A DNA stretch of 34,341 bases, taken from positions 1-34,341 of the forward strand of contig CAIWAD010000182.1 of NCBI GenBank assembly GCA_903910645.1, read 5' to 3'. The DNA comes from an uncultured bacterium (GTDB lineage Bacteria; CAIWAD01). The position numbers and the translations under genes are program-made. Within the stretch, counting starts at the first letter, position 1. Each line of letters opens with the position of its first letter. Under the pieces are notes generated by a model that was not told the DNA's origin, made no database searches, and was given only the letters and a program-made list of their open reading frames with translations. Below, one piece after another: positions 8,572 to 16,921 of this stretch.

Positions 8572-9299
8572 GCGCCCCACGCGGACGCCTGGTGCTGGTG
8601 CCCACGCCCATCGGCAACCTGGGGGACATGACCCCCCGTGCCGTGGAGGTGCTGAAGGAGGCGGACCACATTGCTGCGGAGGACACGCGCACCTCCCGCC
8701 GTCTGCTTGACCACTTCGGCATCCTGACGCCGGTGAGCAGCTACCATGATTTTTCCACGGAGCGGGAACGCCAGCGGCTGGTGGGTCGTTTGCGCGCGGG
8801 CGAAACGCTGGCGCTCATCAGCGACGCGGGCATGCCGGGCATTTCCGATCCGGCCTACCGTCTGGTGAACGCCGCGCTGGATGAAGGCTGTTCCGTGAGC
8901 GCCCTGCCAGGTCCCAGCAGCATTCTGCCGGCCCTGGCAGCCAGCGGCCTGCCCACGGACCGCTTCCGCTTCATTGGCTTTCTGCCCCGAAAGAAGGGCA
9001 GGCAGACGGCATTCGAGGAATTGGAGGCATCGGAGGAGACCATTGTGATGATGGAAGCTCCCCACCGTCTGCCGGCCACTTTGGAAGCCCTGGCTGAGCG
9101 CATGCCCCAGCGCCGCCTCTGCGTTGCCAGGGAGATCAGCAAGCTGCACGAGGAATTCGCCCGGGGCAGCACGGTGGAGATGCGCGAACACTTCGCCAGC
9201 CAGGGCGTGCGTGGCGAGTTCGTGCTGGTGCTGGAAGGCAAAAGGGCCGAAGGACGGCGCCTGCGCAACATGGACGAGGAACACGAGGACGAGGCCTGA
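8568..9299 (+). CDS. rsmI: 16S rRNA (cytidine1402-2'-O)-methyltransferase RsmI
   Basis: A 243-residue SAM-dependent methyltransferase of the tetrapyrrole-methylase fold that modifies C1402 of 16S rRNA in the ribosomal P site. Diagnostic segments are LVPTPIGNLGDMTPRAVEVL at the N-terminus, AEDTRTSRRLL, LISDAGMPGISDPAYRLV and LPGPSSILPALAASGLP. The start I prefer is GTG 8568, which overlaps the nadE TGA (GTGA) and matches the spacing style of neighbouring genes. A TTG at 8541 would add nine residues read from inside nadE. It is followed by lgt with a TGATG overlap, so it is probably co-translated with nadE and lgt. Confidence 0.93.
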   Translation: MSAPRGRLVLVPTPIGNLGDMTPRAVEVLKEADHIAAEDTRTSRRLLDHFGILTPVSSYHDFSTERERQRLVGRLRAGETLALISDAGMPGISDPAYRLVNAALDEGCSVSALPGPSSILPALAASGLPTDRFRFIGFLPRKKGRQTAFEELEASEETIVMMEAPHRLPATLEALAERMPQRRLCVAREISKLHEEFARGSTVEMREHFASQGVRGEFVLVLEGKRAEGRRLRNMDEEHEDEA

Positions 9300-10108
9300 T
9301 GTACCCCACCCTGTTTCAGATTGGCCATTTCCGCCTGTCCACATACGGACTGATGATGATGACGGCCTTCATCGCGGGCATCTGGCTGGCCGTGCGGCGC
9401 GGACGCGCCAGAGGCGTGCCGGCGGAGTTCATCCAGGACATCTCCACGGTCATCCTGCTCAGCTCGCTGCTGGGTGCGCGGGGCCTCTACATTCTGACCC
9501 ATCTGGACGAGTTCCGCGGAGACTGGTGGAGCACGGTGAATCCCATGCAGGCCGACGGCACCATCGGCATCGCCGGGCTGGTGCTGTTGGGCGGCGTGCT
9601 GGCGGCCATTCCCGCCGCCATCTGGTACACGCGCAAACGCGGACAGAATGTCCTGGAGGTCATCGACCTGCTCTCCCCCAGCCTGGCGCTGGGCATGGCG
9701 CTGGGCCGCGTGGGATGCCTGCTCAACGGCTGCTGCTACGGCAAATCCTGCGAACTGCCCTGGGCCATCACCTACCCCGAGAGCAGCCATCTCCACATGC
9801 TGGGAGCCATCCATCCCACCCAGGCCTACCTCATGCTGGGCGACCTGGGACTAATGGCCCTTCTCCTGTGGCTGGCGCGGCGTCGGCGCTTCCCCGGCCA
9901 GATCTTCGCCTCTTTCCTCATGGCCTATGCCCCCCTGCGTTTCACCGTGGAATTCCTGCGGGACTATGAAGCCAGCATGATCCTGGGCCAGGTGGGAACC
10001 TGGTCCGTCACCACCAGCCAAATGATCTCCCTGGGCATGTTCCTGGTGGGCGCCGTGCTCCACCGCATGTGGAGTGGTGGCGCGCCCACGGTGGAGGCCA
10101 AGGCATGA
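9299..10108 (+). CDS. lgt: Prolipoprotein diacylglyceryl transferase
   Basis: A 269-residue inner-membrane protein with about seven transmembrane segments. It transfers diacylglycerol from phosphatidylglycerol to the lipobox cysteine of prolipoproteins, the first step of lipoprotein maturation. The signature GMALGRVGCLLNGCCYG (about residues 136-152) corresponds to the Lgt GRxGNxxNxE-type motif in the Cys-rich form common outside Proteobacteria. The later HPTQAY and RFTVEFLRDYE segments are also typical. ATG 9299 shares one base with the rsmI stop (TGATG), and the gene overlaps tmk by ATGA. A substrate candidate in this window is the NlpC lipoprotein at 27954-28619. Confidence 0.95.
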   Translation: MYPTLFQIGHFRLSTYGLMMMTAFIAGIWLAVRRGRARGVPAEFIQDISTVILLSSLLGARGLYILTHLDEFRGDWWSTVNPMQADGTIGIAGLVLLGGVLAAIPAAIWYTRKRGQNVLEVIDLLSPSLALGMALGRVGCLLNGCCYGKSCELPWAITYPESSHLHMLGAIHPTQAYLMLGDLGLMALLLWLARRRRFPGQIFASFLMAYAPLRFTVEFLRDYEASMILGQVGTWSVTTSQMISLGMFLVGAVLHRMWSGGAPTVEAKA

Positions 10109-10734
10109 ATGGCCTGCTGCTTAGTTTCGAAGGGCTGGACGGTTGCGGAAAATCCACACAGCTGGAGCGTGCCAAGTCATGGCTGGAAGCCCGTGGCATG
10201 GCGGTTTCCACCTATCGCGAACCTGGCGGCTCGGCCATTGGCGAAGCCATCCGCGCGCTGCTGCTGAACCCGGCCCACACCGCCATGGCGGGGGAGACGG
10301 AACTGCTGCTTTACACCGCCGCCCGCGTGCAGTTGTTGAAGGAGCGCGTGCTGCCGGACCTGGAAAGTGGCCGCGTGGTGCTGTTGGACCGTTTCGCGGA
10401 CAGCACCACCGCCTACCAGGGATATGGCCGTCGTTTGAATCTGGACCTGGTGGAGTCCTTGAATGCCCAGGTGCGGGCCCTGGCCTGGCCACTGGTCACC
10501 CTGTGGCTGGATCTGCCGGTGGAGACGGCATTGTCCCGTTGCGCCGGTGAGGACCGGCTGGAGCGCAGCGGGCAGGACTTCTTCCAGCGTGTGGCGGCCG
10601 GCTATGCCACCCTTGCCGCCAGGGAGCCCGGCCGCGTGAGGCCCGTGGACGCCACGGGCGGAGCGGACGATGTCTTCCTGCGAATTGAAGTGGAACTCAA
10701 CCGCCTTGTTGAAGGCAGAAAGGATGGCGCATGA
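10105..10734 (+). CDS. tmk: Thymidylate kinase
   Basis: A 209-residue P-loop kinase converting dTMP to dTDP. It has Walker A FEGLDGCGKSTQ near the N-terminus, the DR(x)xxS motif as LLDRFADSTTAYQGYGR, and a LID region EDRLERSGQDFFQRV. The DRLE arrangement with the basic residue in the LID suggests the E. coli-like type, but that is a judgement by eye. ATG 10105 overlaps the lgt stop by ATGA. A longer reading from 10069 lies inside lgt and starts with residues not seen in the family. The 3' end overlaps the protease gene by ATGA, so lgt, tmk and the S41 protease are probably translated together. Confidence 0.95.
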   Translation: MNGLLLSFEGLDGCGKSTQLERAKSWLEARGMAVSTYREPGGSAIGEAIRALLLNPAHTAMAGETELLLYTAARVQLLKERVLPDLESGRVVLLDRFADSTTAYQGYGRRLNLDLVESLNAQVRALAWPLVTLWLDLPVETALSRCAGEDRLERSGQDFFQRVAAGYATLAAREPGRVRPVDATGGADDVFLRIEVELNRLVEGRKDGA

Positions 10735-12425
10735 GCGCTTTCCGCACCACGGCGCGCCTAGGCCGCGCGCTGACGCTTGGCCTGTTGGCCCTGTGCTTTT
10801 CCTGCGGCATCGCCCGCGCCGACGCGGAAGCCCCGCTGGATCGTGAAGCCTACATGCGCGAAGTGCACGACAACCTCATCCGCTTTGGCGAAGTCTATCG
10901 CAGCCTGGCCTTCCGCTATGTGGACCAGATTGATCCGGAGGCCGCCATGACCGCGGCCATCCACGGCCTGATGGACGAGCTGGATCCCTACACGGACTAC
11001 TACCTGGAGGACGAGGCCCAGGAGCTGGACGACATGTCCCGCGGCCAGTACGGCGGCATCGGCACCGAAGTGGGCCTGCGCGGATCAGACAAGCGCATCA
11101 CCATCATCAGTCCCTTCGAGGGCTCGCCCTCCTGGAAGGCCGGTCTTCTGCCCGGCGATGAAATTGTCACGGTGAACGGCACGGCCATGGCCGGCAAGGC
11201 GCTGAACGACGCCGTGAAACTCATCAAAGGGCCGGTGGGCTCGGAAGTGATCCTGGGCATCCGCCGGAGCGGCGCCAAAGAGGTGAAGGACTACCGCATC
11301 ACGCGGCAGCTGATCAACATCCAGGATGTGAAGCTGGCGCAGCTGGTGGATCCCGCCACGGGCACGGGCTATGTGCGACTGGTGCGCTTCACCGGACTGG
11401 CGGGTGAGAATCTGGCCGCGGCCATTGACAGCCTGAAGCGTCAGGGCCTGAAGCGACTGGTGCTGGACCTGCGTGGCAACCCGGGCGGACTCCTGCGCGA
11501 GGCGGCGGCGGTGAGCGAGCTCTTCCTGGCCAAGGGGCAGCCCATTGTGGACACGCGGGGCCGCAACGATGAGATGATCAAGGCCATCGTCAGCGAGCGC
11601 GAGCCGGTCTTCACCGGCGATCTGGTGGTGCTCATTGATCCAGGCAGCGCCAGCGCCAGCGAGATCGTGGCCGGCTGCCTGCAGGATCTGGATCGTGCCG
11701 TGCTGGTGGGGGAATCCTCATTCGGGAAGGGTCTGGTGCAAAGCGTGGTGGATCTGGACAAGGAGGCCAAGGTGAAGCTCACCACGGCCCGTTACTACCT
11801 GCCCAGCGGCCGACTCATTCAGCGCGTGGATTACTTCCAGGACAACGAGGTGTTGAACCATGTGGCCGACAGCACCCTGGCCGACACCCTGTTCCACACC
11901 GCCAAGGGCCGGGAAGTCATCAGCGGACGGGGCGTCACGCCGGATGTGGAGGTGAAGGCCCCGCGTCAACCCTGGCTGGTGCTGGAGCTGTGGCGGGGCG
12001 CGCACTTCGCCAATTATGTGGCGGATCGCGCAGCGGCGGGCAAATTGCTGGACGGCCCCGCTGGCGATGCCATGCTGAAGGACTTCCGCGCCTATTTGGA
12101 CGAGAAGGAGTTCAAGTACCAGCCGCGCGGCGGCAACCAGGCCGATGAATTGAAGAAGATCCTGGAGGAGGAGAAGGTGGGCGACGAGGGCGCCAAGGCC
12201 CTGGAGGCGCTGCTTAAAAGCCTGGGTGGCGAACTGGATCCCCAGTTCCTGTCCCATCGTGAGGACATTGCGCGCATGCTGGATCTGGAGCTGGTGAACC
12301 ACCGTCAGGGCCCGGAAGCCCGCGCCCGGGAGGCCCTGCGCCAGGACCCCGCTTATCAAAAGGCGTTGGAGCTGCTGGTCAAGGGCCACAGAGAGCTGGA
12401 GCGCGTACTGGGTTCCGTGGACTAA
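10731..12425 (+). CDS. C-terminal processing serine protease (S41 family, CtpA/Prc-type)
   Basis: A 564-residue periplasmic protease that cuts proteins near their C-termini. A signal peptide covers residues 1-30 (cleavage after ARA). A PDZ domain follows at about 108-190 (YGGIGTEVGL to the GDEIVTVNG strand). The catalytic domain has LDLRGNPGGLL at 246-255, the Ser in GSASASEI (Ser308) and the Lys in FGKG (Lys333), 25 residues apart as in known Ser-Lys dyads. After the catalytic core there is a charged C-terminal extension of about 140 residues that I do not recognise as a domain. It overlaps tmk (ATGA) and the next gene (TAATG). Family certain; substrate unknown. Confidence 0.93.
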   Translation: MSAFRTTARLGRALTLGLLALCFSCGIARADAEAPLDREAYMREVHDNLIRFGEVYRSLAFRYVDQIDPEAAMTAAIHGLMDELDPYTDYYLEDEAQELDDMSRGQYGGIGTEVGLRGSDKRITIISPFEGSPSWKAGLLPGDEIVTVNGTAMAGKALNDAVKLIKGPVGSEVILGIRRSGAKEVKDYRITRQLINIQDVKLAQLVDPATGTGYVRLVRFTGLAGENLAAAIDSLKRQGLKRLVLDLRGNPGGLLREAAAVSELFLAKGQPIVDTRGRNDEMIKAIVSEREPVFTGDLVVLIDPGSASASEIVAGCLQDLDRAVLVGESSFGKGLVQSVVDLDKEAKVKLTTARYYLPSGRLIQRVDYFQDNEVLNHVADSTLADTLFHTAKGREVISGRGVTPDVEVKAPRQPWLVLELWRGAHFANYVADRAAAGKLLDGPAGDAMLKDFRAYLDEKEFKYQPRGGNQADELKKILEEEKVGDEGAKALEALLKSLGGELDPQFLSHREDIARMLDLELVNHRQGPEARAREALRQDPAYQKALELLVKGHRELERVLGSVD

Positions 12426-13099
12426 TGAGACCCGCCCTCTTCCTGGACTTTGACGGCACGGTGACCGAGGAGGACACGCTGGTCCTGCTGCTGGACCGCT
12501 TTGGCCGCCGCCTTCCCGATGGACGGGACTGGCGCGCCATTGAATTCGATGAAAGCCTTCCGGAGCGGGTGAAACTCCAGGCGGAGATGGATCTGCTGGA
12601 AGTGAATGTGGACGCAGCGCTGGCGTGGCTGGACGGCGCCAGCCGCCTGCGCGAGGGTTTTGCCGAATTCCTGGACCACGCCACCCGGGCGGGCTGGGAG
12701 CCGGTAATCCTGAGCGGTGGACTGGAGCCCATCATCCGGCGGGCCCTGGGGCCGCTGGCCCATGGGCTGCACGCCATCCACGCCAACGGCCTGGACCAGG
12801 TGAATGGGCGCTGGGTGGTGCGGCCCGCCACCACGCCACGCATCCGCGAACAGTGCAACAACTGCAAGACCTGGCATGTGCGTCAGGCGCAGGCGGTGGG
12901 GCGTCCCGTGGTGTATGTGGGGGACGGCGCCACGGATTTCTGCCCCGCACGGGAGGCGGATCTGGTCTACGCACGCTCGTCGCTGGCTGAACAGATGTCC
13001 AGCGAGGGGCGCATGCACCTGCCCTTCACTACTTTCCACCATGTGACACAAAGCCTGCGGGAACGGTTCCCGCAGCATGCGGAAGCGCCTTCAAGATGA
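12425..13099 (+). CDS. HAD-superfamily IB phosphatase, MtnX-like
   Basis: A 224-residue cytoplasmic phosphatase. HAD motif I is FLDFDGTVT (nucleophile Asp8, general acid Asp10), motif II the Ser of ILSGG, and motif IV VGDGATD. The segment EQCNNCKTWHV between motifs II and IV is typical of the MtnX branch, whose characterised members dephosphorylate 2-hydroxy-3-keto-5-methylthiopentenyl-1-phosphate in methionine salvage. No other methionine-salvage gene is visible, although the next gene is a Cys/Met-metabolism PLP enzyme, so the substrate remains open; phosphoserine or a sugar phosphate is possible. ATG 12425 overlaps the protease stop (TAATG). Confidence 0.8.
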   Translation: MRPALFLDFDGTVTEEDTLVLLLDRFGRRLPDGRDWRAIEFDESLPERVKLQAEMDLLEVNVDAALAWLDGASRLREGFAEFLDHATRAGWEPVILSGGLEPIIRRALGPLAHGLHAIHANGLDQVNGRWVVRPATTPRIREQCNNCKTWHVRQAQAVGRPVVYVGDGATDFCPAREADLVYARSSLAEQMSSEGRMHLPFTTFHHVTQSLRERFPQHAEAPSR

Positions 13100-13100
13100 G

Positions 13101-13127
13101 GGTCCTCCGCGCCACCAAGTGAGGACC
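13101..13127 (+). promoter_or_regulatory. Inverted repeat covering the ribosome binding site of the PLP-enzyme gene
   Basis: Perfect 7-base arms GGTCCTC (13101-13107) and GAGGACC (13121-13127) flank a 13-base loop. The right arm contains GAGGA, the only good ribosome binding site before ATG 13130. In RNA the arms could pair and hide the site. No T-run follows, so it is not an intrinsic terminator. The structure is seen directly; a regulatory role is inference. Confidence 0.4.
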
Positions 13128-13129
13128 GC

Positions 13130-14269
13130 ATGCGCTTCAACACCCGCGCCATCCACGCCGGCGATCAGGTGGACGCCCTGACCGGCGCCATCTGCCAGCC
13201 CATCATCCAAAGCTCCACTTTTGTCCAGGAAGACATTGGCGTCACCCGCGGCTACGATTACAGCCGCGCCGGCAATCCCACACGCACGGCTCTGGAAGCC
13301 AATCTGGCCTCGCTGGAAGGTGCGCGCTTCGGCCACGCCTTCTCCAGCGGACTGGCCGCCCTGCAGGGGCTGATGCATCTGCTCAAGCAAGGCGACCATC
13401 TGGTGTGCTCGGCGGGAGTCTACGGCGGCACCTGGCGATTCCTCACCAAGGTGATGGCGCCCTGGGGCCTGAAGACGGACTTCGTGGACACGGCGGATGT
13501 GGAAGCCGTGCGCGCCGCCTTCACCCCTGCCACGCGCATGCTGCTGGTGGAGACTCCCACCAATCCCATGATGCGCCTGAGCGATATCCGCGCCCTGGCG
13601 GACCTGTGTCAGGCCCATGGCGTGCTGCTGGTGGTGGACAACACCTTCCTGTCACCCTATTTCCAGAACCCGCTGGATCTGGGCGCGGATGTGGTGCTGC
13701 ACTCCTGCACCAAGTACCTGGGCGGCCACAGCGACTTGATCATGGGCGCGCTCATGCACAGCCGCGAGGACCTGCACGAGGCCCTGGCCTTTGTGCAGAA
13801 GAGTGCCGGCGCGGTGCCCGGGCCTTTCGAGTGCTTCCTCCTGCTGCGTTCCACCAAGACGCTGGGCGTGCGCATGGAGCGCCACTTCGAGAATGCCCTG
13901 CGCGTGGCCCACTTCCTGGACGAAAGCGAGGCGGTGACGCGCGTGTACTATCCGGGCCTGGAAAGCCACCCGCAGTACGAGTTGGCCCATCGCCAGATGC
14001 GCGGCTTCGGCGGCATGCTCTCCTTCGAGCTGAAGGATTATCAGGCCGCCCGCACCGTGGCCACCCACCTGCAGGTGTTCAGTCTGGCGGAAAGCCTGGG
14101 CGGGGTGGAAAGCCTTATCAACCATCCGGCGGGCATGACCCACGCCAGCGTGCCCAAGGCGGAGCGTGAGGCCTACGGCCTGACCGACGCCCTGCTGCGC
14201 TTGAGCGTGGGCATCGAGGATGTGGAGGATCTGGTGGAGGATCTGGCGCTGGCCCTGGCCAAGATCTGA
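13130..14269 (+). CDS. Cys/Met metabolism PLP-dependent enzyme (cystathionine gamma-synthase/gamma-lyase-like)
   Basis: A 379-residue fold-type I PLP enzyme of the trans-sulfuration family. Diagnostic segments are YDYSRAGNPTRTALEANLA (about 43-61), the phosphate-binding FSSGLAALQGL, VVDNTFLSPYFQNPLDLGAD, and HSCTKYLGGHSD with the Schiff-base lysine at about Lys195. It lies in the subgroup that includes cystathionine gamma-synthase, cystathionine gamma-lyase, O-acetylhomoserine sulfhydrylase and methionine gamma-lyase; sequence reading alone does not choose between them. Translation starts at ATG 13130 after a GAGGA site that sits in an inverted repeat. The neighbours, an MtnX-like phosphatase before and a citryl-CoA lyase-like enzyme after, do not settle the reaction. 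Confidence 0.9.
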   Translation: MRFNTRAIHAGDQVDALTGAICQPIIQSSTFVQEDIGVTRGYDYSRAGNPTRTALEANLASLEGARFGHAFSSGLAALQGLMHLLKQGDHLVCSAGVYGGTWRFLTKVMAPWGLKTDFVDTADVEAVRAAFTPATRMLLVETPTNPMMRLSDIRALADLCQAHGVLLVVDNTFLSPYFQNPLDLGADVVLHSCTKYLGGHSDLIMGALMHSREDLHEALAFVQKSAGAVPGPFECFLLLRSTKTLGVRMERHFENALRVAHFLDESEAVTRVYYPGLESHPQYELAHRQMRGFGGMLSFELKDYQAARTVATHLQVFSLAESLGGVESLINHPAGMTHASVPKAEREAYGLTDALLRLSVGIEDVEDLVEDLALALAKI

Positions 14270-14315
14270 GCCGCCACGCGGGGCAGACGCCCTTCCAGTC
14301 CAATGGAGTGAAGGC

Positions 14316-15071
14316 ATGAGCGAGACGAACTGGACCACTTCCATCACCAAAACCGCCGCCGGCGAGTTGCGCGTGCGCGGATACGCCATCACGGATATGA
14401 TCGCGCGGCTGAGTTTCGCCCAAACGGTCTTCCTCATCCTGAAGGGCCAGCTGCCCACGGAGGCCGAGGCGCGCATGATGGAGGGCCTGCTGGTCTCCTC
14501 CATCGACCACGGCATCACGCCGCCCTCCAATCTGGCGGCACGCACGGTGCTCAGCGGCGGCAACAGCTTGAACGCCGCGGTGGCGGCGGGCATCCTCACC
14601 ATTGGCGACAGCCACGGCGGGGCCATTGAGCAATGTGCGCGCATCCTGCAGGAGGCCGTGGTGGCAGGGGAGGACGCGGCCACCCTGGTGCGGCGCCTGA
14701 AAGCCGCCGGCAAGCGCATGCCGGGCTACGGGCATCGCATCCACGCCCGTGATCCGCGCAGCAACGCGTTGCTGGAACTGGCCGACCAGTGCGGCTTCAC
14801 AGGTCCCCACATCCGCCTGGCGGCGGCATTGATGGAGGAACTGGAGCGCGGCACGGACAAGAAGCTGCCATTGAATGTGGACGGCGCCATTGCCGCTGTC
14901 ATTTCGGAGATGGGCTTCGACTGGCGCTTGGGCAAGGGCTTCTTCATCATTGCCCGCACACCCGGTCTGGTGGCCCATGTCTTCGAGGAATGGACCACGC
15001 AGAAGCCCATGCGCAAGCTGGGTCCGCTGGGTGGGGAATACGCCGGTCCGGCCGACCGCGAGATTCCTTGA
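14316..15071 (+). CDS. Citryl-CoA lyase/citrate synthase-fold protein (short form)
   Basis: A 251-residue protein about 120-200 residues shorter than citrate synthase. It keeps the catalytic layout: GDSHGGA (His100, equivalent to the first catalytic His), GYGHRIHARDPR (His140), and LNVDGAIAAV (Asp189). The NVDG-A-I block and the ARTPGLVAH tail resemble the C-terminal lyase module of ATP-citrate lyase and the stand-alone citryl-CoA lyase of Hydrogenobacter more than normal citrate synthase. It may therefore cleave citryl-CoA or a related acyl-CoA to an acetyl-CoA-type product and an oxo-acid; the actual substrate is unknown. ATG 14316 follows GGAG at seven bases. A longer reading from 14220 lies inside the preceding gene and is rejected. 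No citryl-CoA synthetase subunit is visible here. Confidence 0.75.
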   Translation: MSETNWTTSITKTAAGELRVRGYAITDMIARLSFAQTVFLILKGQLPTEAEARMMEGLLVSSIDHGITPPSNLAARTVLSGGNSLNAAVAAGILTIGDSHGGAIEQCARILQEAVVAGEDAATLVRRLKAAGKRMPGYGHRIHARDPRSNALLELADQCGFTGPHIRLAAALMEELERGTDKKLPLNVDGAIAAVISEMGFDWRLGKGFFIIARTPGLVAHVFEEWTTQKPMRKLGPLGGEYAGPADREIP

Positions 15072-15096
15072 TGAAGACCCATGCGGCGGGCGTGGC

Positions 15097-15711
15097 ATGT
15101 TGCTGAGGGCTCTCTTCCGGGGCGGTTTCATGGGAGGCCTGGTGGCCTTCCTGTGGACGGCCTTCTCCTGGTCCTCCCTGGGTTGGCACCAGGCCACGCT
15201 TCAGCCCCTGGTCGATGAGGGCGCCGCCCGGGAATTCCTGCGCACCCAGGCTCCGCGCAGCGGCGTCTACATCCTGCCCAATCCCCACCACCACCAGGCC
15301 GGGCTGGGAGCAGACTCCCTGACCGCCCGCCTGGACCGCCAGGTGAAAGCGGCGGCGGAAGGGCCGGTGGCCTTTCTGGCGGTGCGCGCCCAGGGCCAGA
15401 ACCTTCAACATCCCGCCTTCTTCCTAAACACGCTGCTCATCCATTTGCTGGGGGCCACACTGCTTACCCTGCTGGGATGGCAGTTCCGCGCCAAATCCTT
15501 CCTGGGGCGCTGGGGACTGGTGCTGTTGGCGGTGGCGGCGGGTGGGCTGGTGAATCAGCTGCCCTACTGGAACTGGTGGCACACGGGGCCGACCTGGACC
15601 TTCACCACCCTGGCGGACCTGCTGGCCTGCTGGGGCGTGGCCGGGGTGGTGATTGCCTGGGCCACCGGCGACAATCCCCGCCTGCGCGGCGCGCCGGGCT
15701 CCTCGGTCTGA
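15097..15711 (+). CDS. Small integral membrane protein of unknown function
   Basis: I do not recognise this 204-residue protein. It has an N-terminal transmembrane segment (about residues 9-26), a roughly 85-residue extramembrane domain with IYVLP-like and HHHQAG segments (PNPHHHQAGL near 62), and three more hydrophobic helices (about 108-125, 138-152 and 167-186). The N-terminal membrane anchor and external domain suggest a sensor or envelope accessory protein. Start choice is uncertain: ATG 15097 is the first in-frame ATG after the previous stop but has no clear binding site; ATG 15130, after GGGGCGG, would still keep the first helix. It is the last gene of the plus-strand run and converges with the poly-gamma-glutamate operon. 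Confidence 0.7.
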   Translation: MLLRALFRGGFMGGLVAFLWTAFSWSSLGWHQATLQPLVDEGAAREFLRTQAPRSGVYILPNPHHHQAGLGADSLTARLDRQVKAAAEGPVAFLAVRAQGQNLQHPAFFLNTLLIHLLGATLLTLLGWQFRAKSFLGRWGLVLLAVAAGGLVNQLPYWNWWHTGPTWTFTTLADLLACWGVAGVVIAWATGDNPRLRGAPGSSV

Positions 15712-15732
15712 GCGTTTCCTTCACTGAATTCC

Positions 15733-15757
15733 AAAAAAAAAGGCGCCCACCGGCGCC
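15733..15757 (-). terminator. Intrinsic terminator of the poly-gamma-glutamate operon
   Basis: Read on the minus strand, a GC-only stem (GGCGCC at 15752-15757 and 15742-15747, four-base loop) is followed directly by nine T (the A-run at 15733-15741). It lies 24 bases beyond the stop of the last minus-strand gene (15781). There is no T-run on the plus strand, so it mainly serves the minus-strand operon. Confidence 0.85.
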
Positions 15758-15780
15758 CTTGGCATTCCATTGACTGCAGC

Positions 15781-16914
15781 TCAGCGGCTGGACAACTGCC
15801 AGCGCAGGCCAAGGCCCCAACGCAGGACCGCGTAGTCCTTCACCCGACCAACACCGCCCCAGGCCGCCGTGCTCTTGCGCCACTCCCGCTCCACCAGCGG
15901 CGAAAGGGAGAGGCCGGCGCCCAGCTCCACTTTCCCGCGCAGAGTGAAAGTCCAGCGCCGGTCGTGGCGTCCGGCGTGGTAGGGATCCAGCAGCTCGCCC
16001 AATTCGCTTTGGTAATGACGATCCCGCAGCAGCAACGCGGCATTGGCGGACAGTCCCTTCAACGCCGCCGCGCCCGACCAGCCCATGTCCACGCTGACCT
16101 GGTCCTCCTGGTGGGTGGCGTCGCCGCTCTCGCTGTCCGCACCCAGATTCACCTGGCCTTCCTGGGCACCCGCAAAACCCACATTGTCCGCGGAAACAAA
16201 GGTGTAGCCCAGGCCGGCGTCCAGCCCCAGTGGCATGCGCCACCCCAGCTCGGCGCCCAATTGGGTGCTTTCCATGTCGTACTCGGTGAACCAGGCGTTG
16301 TAGTATTCCGTGGAAGTCCCGGCGCTAAGCGAAAGCCCCGGCTGCCGGAACCACGCGCACCGATCCTTCCCACGCGCCTTCAAGGTCAGGGTGCCGCCAT
16401 CGCTGTCGAAGGAGGCGCCATGCTCCTGCCCCGTGTCCCGGTCATTGAACTGGCGCAGGTCGAAGTTCTCCAGATGGCGCCAGGCCACATCCACGCCCCA
16501 ACCGGTCCGTGGCTGCCAGCCAAGCTGCAGGCGTTGGCTGTGGTTGCCCATGGCGGAGCTTTCCTCCACCTGGGTCCACTTGCCTTCCCAGGACAGGCGC
16601 AGGCGGCCCTGACCGGGCTTGCCTCCCGCCAGGCTCTGCAAGCTGCCCACGACCCCCTTGCGCTGGGTCAGGCGCAGATCCATGCTGGCCGTGGCGCGAT
16701 GCTCCAGCTTCAGCGCCTCCACTCCCTGGACATCCGTCTGGAAGGCGGGATCGTCCTCCAGACGCTGGACATCGGAATCGGAGAGGCGCAGCACATTGCC
16801 ATCGCCCAGCAGGCGTTCCTCCAGGCTGATGCTCCATTCCGGCGTGGCGGCGGAAAGCCGCGCCACCGAAAGCACGCCCAGACCAAGCAGCAGGGTGGGG
16901 AATCCAGGACGCAT
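15781..16914 (-). CDS. Predicted outer-membrane beta-barrel protein, last gene of the pgs operon
   Basis: A 377-residue exported protein of no family I recognise. A signal peptide (about 1-23, cleavage after LSA) is followed by short alternating polar/hydrophobic strands with many Gly, Trp and Tyr, for example LDAGLGYTFVSADNVGF, VSVDMGWSGAAAL and ANAALLLRDRHYQSEL. It ends in a run of strands finishing WGLGLRWQLSSR. Acidic stretches (DSDVQRLEDD near residue 45, the ESGDATHQEDQ loop) would sit outside the barrel strands. This is what a diderm outer-membrane barrel looks like, though no terminal Phe is present. It starts seven bases after the stop of the preceding gene and is followed by the operon terminator. 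Inference: it is the outer-membrane part of gamma-PGA export or attachment. Confidence 0.65.
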   Translation of the reverse strand: MRPGFPTLLLGLGVLSVARLSAATPEWSISLEERLLGDGNVLRLSDSDVQRLEDDPAFQTDVQGVEALKLEHRATASMDLRLTQRKGVVGSLQSLAGGKPGQGRLRLSWEGKWTQVEESSAMGNHSQRLQLGWQPRTGWGVDVAWRHLENFDLRQFNDRDTGQEHGASFDSDGGTLTLKARGKDRCAWFRQPGLSLSAGTSTEYYNAWFTEYDMESTQLGAELGWRMPLGLDAGLGYTFVSADNVGFAGAQEGQVNLGADSESGDATHQEDQVSVDMGWSGAAALKGLSANAALLLRDRHYQSELGELLDPYHAGRHDRRWTFTLRGKVELGAGLSLSPLVEREWRKSTAAWGGVGRVKDYAVLRWGLGLRWQLSSR

Positions 16915-16921
16915 GCGCGGA

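Noticed and set aside
15071-15106. An 11-codon frame after the citryl-CoA lyase-like gene (ATG 15071)
   Set aside because: It is very short, has no separate ribosome site, and overlaps the start of the membrane protein in another frame.
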